64,000 bases of DNA from positions 930,001-994,000 of the forward strand of contig NZ_CP154351.1 in the NCBI RefSeq assembly GCF_039519235.1. The letters are read 5' to 3'. Positions 62,550 to 64,000 of the stretch are shown here, in pieces. A model generated the notes under the pieces. It was not told the DNA's origin, ran no database searches, and was given only the letters and a program-made list of their open reading frames with translations. Origin of the DNA: Micrococcus sp. 2A. GTDB lineage: Bacteria > Actinomycetota > Actinomycetes > Actinomycetales > Micrococcaceae. The position numbers were made by a program, and so were the translations under genes. The first letter of the stretch is position 1, and each line of letters begins with the position of its first letter.

Positions 62550-62801
62550 GTGCCCGGTCCGCACGCCACGACGCCGGACGTCGCCTCCCCCGCGGAGGCT
62601 GCGTCCGGCGTCGGCGGCCGGCGCGGCGCGTGGGCCTCGGCCCGCTGGTGGCTGCGCCAGCTCACGGGGGAGGGGAAGTACGACGCCTACCTGGCCCACC
62701 ACCGGGCGCGCCACCCGGACGTGGACCCGATGACCGAGCGCGAGTTCTGGCGCGACGAGTACGCGAAGCAGGACGCGAACCCGGGCAGCCGCTGCTGCTG
62801 A
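62550..62801 (+). CDS. YbdD/YjiX family small protein
   Basis: An 83-residue protein of the YbdD/YjiX family (DUF466), which accompanies CstA/BtsT-type transporters and supports their activity. GKYDAYLAHHRARHPDVDPMTEREFWRDEYAKQ and the terminal CC after NPGSR are the family hallmarks. The GTG is one base from the cstA stop. A 30-residue Ala/Gly-rich N-terminus is longer than in E. coli. Confidence 0.9.
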   Translation: MPGPHATTPDVASPAEAASGVGGRRGAWASARWWLRQLTGEGKYDAYLAHHRARHPDVDPMTEREFWRDEYAKQDANPGSRCC

Positions 62802-62819
62802 GGGGCAGCGCCCGCCCAC

Positions 62820-62825
62820 TAGGCT
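62820..62825 (+). promoter_or_regulatory. -10 element of the FAH-family gene (leaderless)
   Basis: TAGGCT stands seven bases before the ATG at 62833. Confidence 0.6.
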
Positions 62826-62832
62826 GGCCCCC

Positions 62833-63627
62833 ATGCGCATCGCTCGTTTCGTGGACCAGGCCGAACCGACCTACGGCATCGTGGAGGGCCCGGCGGACGC
62901 CGACCTCTCCGAGCTGAGCATCACCGCCCTGCAGGGCGACCCGTTCTTCCACGGGATCCGCCCCACCTCCACCACCCACAGGCTGGAGGACGTGCGGCTC
63001 GTGGCGCCGATCATCCCGCGCTCCAAGGTCGTGGGCGTCGGCCGCAACTGGGCGGACCACGCGAAGGAGCTCGGCAACGCCGTGCCCACCGCGCCGCAGT
63101 TCTTCCTCAAGCCCAACACCTCGGTGGTCGGGCCGAACGAGCCCGTCACCCTGCCCGCCTGGTCGGACGAGGTGTCCTACGAGGCCGAGCTCGCCGTCGT
63201 CATCGGCACCATCTGCAAGGACGTCCCGCTGAACCGCGTGGACGACGTCGTGTTCGGGTACACCGTGGGCAACGACCTCACCGCCCGCGACGCCCAGCGG
63301 ACCGACCTGCAGTGGGCCCGCGCCAAGGGCTTCGACGGCGCCTGCCCGCTCGGCCCGTGGATCGAGACGGAGCTGGACGTGGAGGTCGCCGGCGGCCTGC
63401 GGATCACCTCCCGGCTCGACGGCGAGACCCGCCAGGACGGCACGACGACGGACATGGTCTTCGGCGTGCGCGAGCTGGTGGCCGCCGCCTCGGAGATCTT
63501 CACCCTCCTGCCGGGCGACGTGATCCTCACCGGCACCCCGGCCGGCGTCGGCACGGTGGCCGAGGGCCAGCGCGTCGAGGCCGAGGTGGAGGGCATCGGC
63601 GTGCTCGCCACCCCCGTCCGCCGCTGA
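62833..63627 (+). CDS. Fumarylacetoacetate hydrolase family protein
   Basis: A 264-residue FAH-fold hydrolase/decarboxylase. VVGVGRNWADHAKELG, the metal Glu residues in SYEAELAVVIG, GNDLTARDAQ and the C-terminal LLPGDVILTGTPAGVG are diagnostic. Members act on oxaloacetate, acylpyruvates or homoprotocatechuate intermediates; the exact substrate cannot be assigned. A gene of this family next to gltX is common in actinobacteria. No aromatic catabolism genes are nearby, so an oxaloacetate-type housekeeping role is more likely. Confidence 0.9.
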   Translation: MRIARFVDQAEPTYGIVEGPADADLSELSITALQGDPFFHGIRPTSTTHRLEDVRLVAPIIPRSKVVGVGRNWADHAKELGNAVPTAPQFFLKPNTSVVGPNEPVTLPAWSDEVSYEAELAVVIGTICKDVPLNRVDDVVFGYTVGNDLTARDAQRTDLQWARAKGFDGACPLGPWIETELDVEVAGGLRITSRLDGETRQDGTTTDMVFGVRELVAAASEIFTLLPGDVILTGTPAGVGTVAEGQRVEAEVEGIGVLATPVRR

Positions 63628-63645
63628 GCCTGGGGGAGCCCCGCG

Positions 63646-64000
<355 letters not shown>

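Overview
The window is chromosomal DNA of a very GC-rich actinobacterium. Codon third positions are almost all G or C, GTG starts are common, and NucS, DUF2550, DUF3039, DUF2017 and a Rho with a large Arg/Asp/Gly-rich insert are all present. Protein content and gene order point to the Micrococcaceae, most likely Micrococcus or a close relative. Much of the order matches the Mycobacterium tuberculosis Rv1295-Rv1341 segment (thrC-thrB-rho-prfA-prmC-sua5-wecA-atp-DUF2550, nucS, pncB, clpS-DUF2017, murI-Rv1339-rph-rdgB). The right part matches the Streptomyces ilv-serA-leuB-ilvE-gltX region. No phage, transposon, integrase, CRISPR array or recognisable defence island is visible.

Layout. 0-9 kb: end of threonine biosynthesis (thrC, thrB), rho, then a tightly packed prfA-prmC-tsaC(sua5)-wecA-AtpI-like run. 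9-16.7 kb: the eight-gene F1Fo ATP synthase operon atpBEFHAGDC, followed by a DUF2550 membrane protein. 16.7-26.3 kb: nagA and nucS (minus strand), a zinc-ribbon protein, an AI-2E family membrane protein, a YbbN-like protein, an ABC exporter pair, DUF3039 and an SF2 helicase. 26.4-29.2 kb: a minus-strand NAD-salvage operon, pncB-pncA-AAA ATPase. 29.2-34.7 kb: clpS-DUF2017-murI-cAMP phosphodiesterase-like gene, then rph-rdgB-exonuclease/BRCT; both runs use start/stop overlaps. 34.7-40.2 kb: an ADP-ribosylglycohydrolase and sbcDC. 40.3-48.5 kb (minus strand): an RND permease behind mqo, an orphan Tat-lipoprotein binding protein, tRNA-Leu, bcp, tRNA-Lys and one unknown gene. 48.6-60.1 kb: branched-chain amino acid and serine synthesis (ilvD, ilvBNC, serA, leuB, ilvE) with metG inside. 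60.2-64 kb: cstA-ybdD, a fumarylacetoacetate-hydrolase family gene and the start of gltX.

How it works together. ilvB/N/C/D, leuB and ilvE cover most of valine, isoleucine and leucine synthesis. thrB and thrC supply the threonine precursor, leaving leuA/leuCD and ilvA outside the window. rho, prfA and prmC concern ending transcription and translation. nucS, sbcDC, rdgB and the DnaQ-like/BRCT protein concern genome maintenance.

Regulation. At least fifteen genes on both strands have a TANNNT -10 hexamer six to nine bases before the start codon. This indicates widespread leaderless transcription. Several genes end in long GC-rich perfect hairpins without a T-tract. Points most worth checking: a WecA homologue whose family-invariant catalytic Asp is Glu, a very short ATP synthase epsilon subunit, a 39-bp in-frame tandem repeat in rho, and a possible IclR-type (LtbR/NdgR) site with a coupled upstream reading frame ahead of ilvB. 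The rest is ordinary housekeeping DNA, and I do not see a convincing new multi-gene system.
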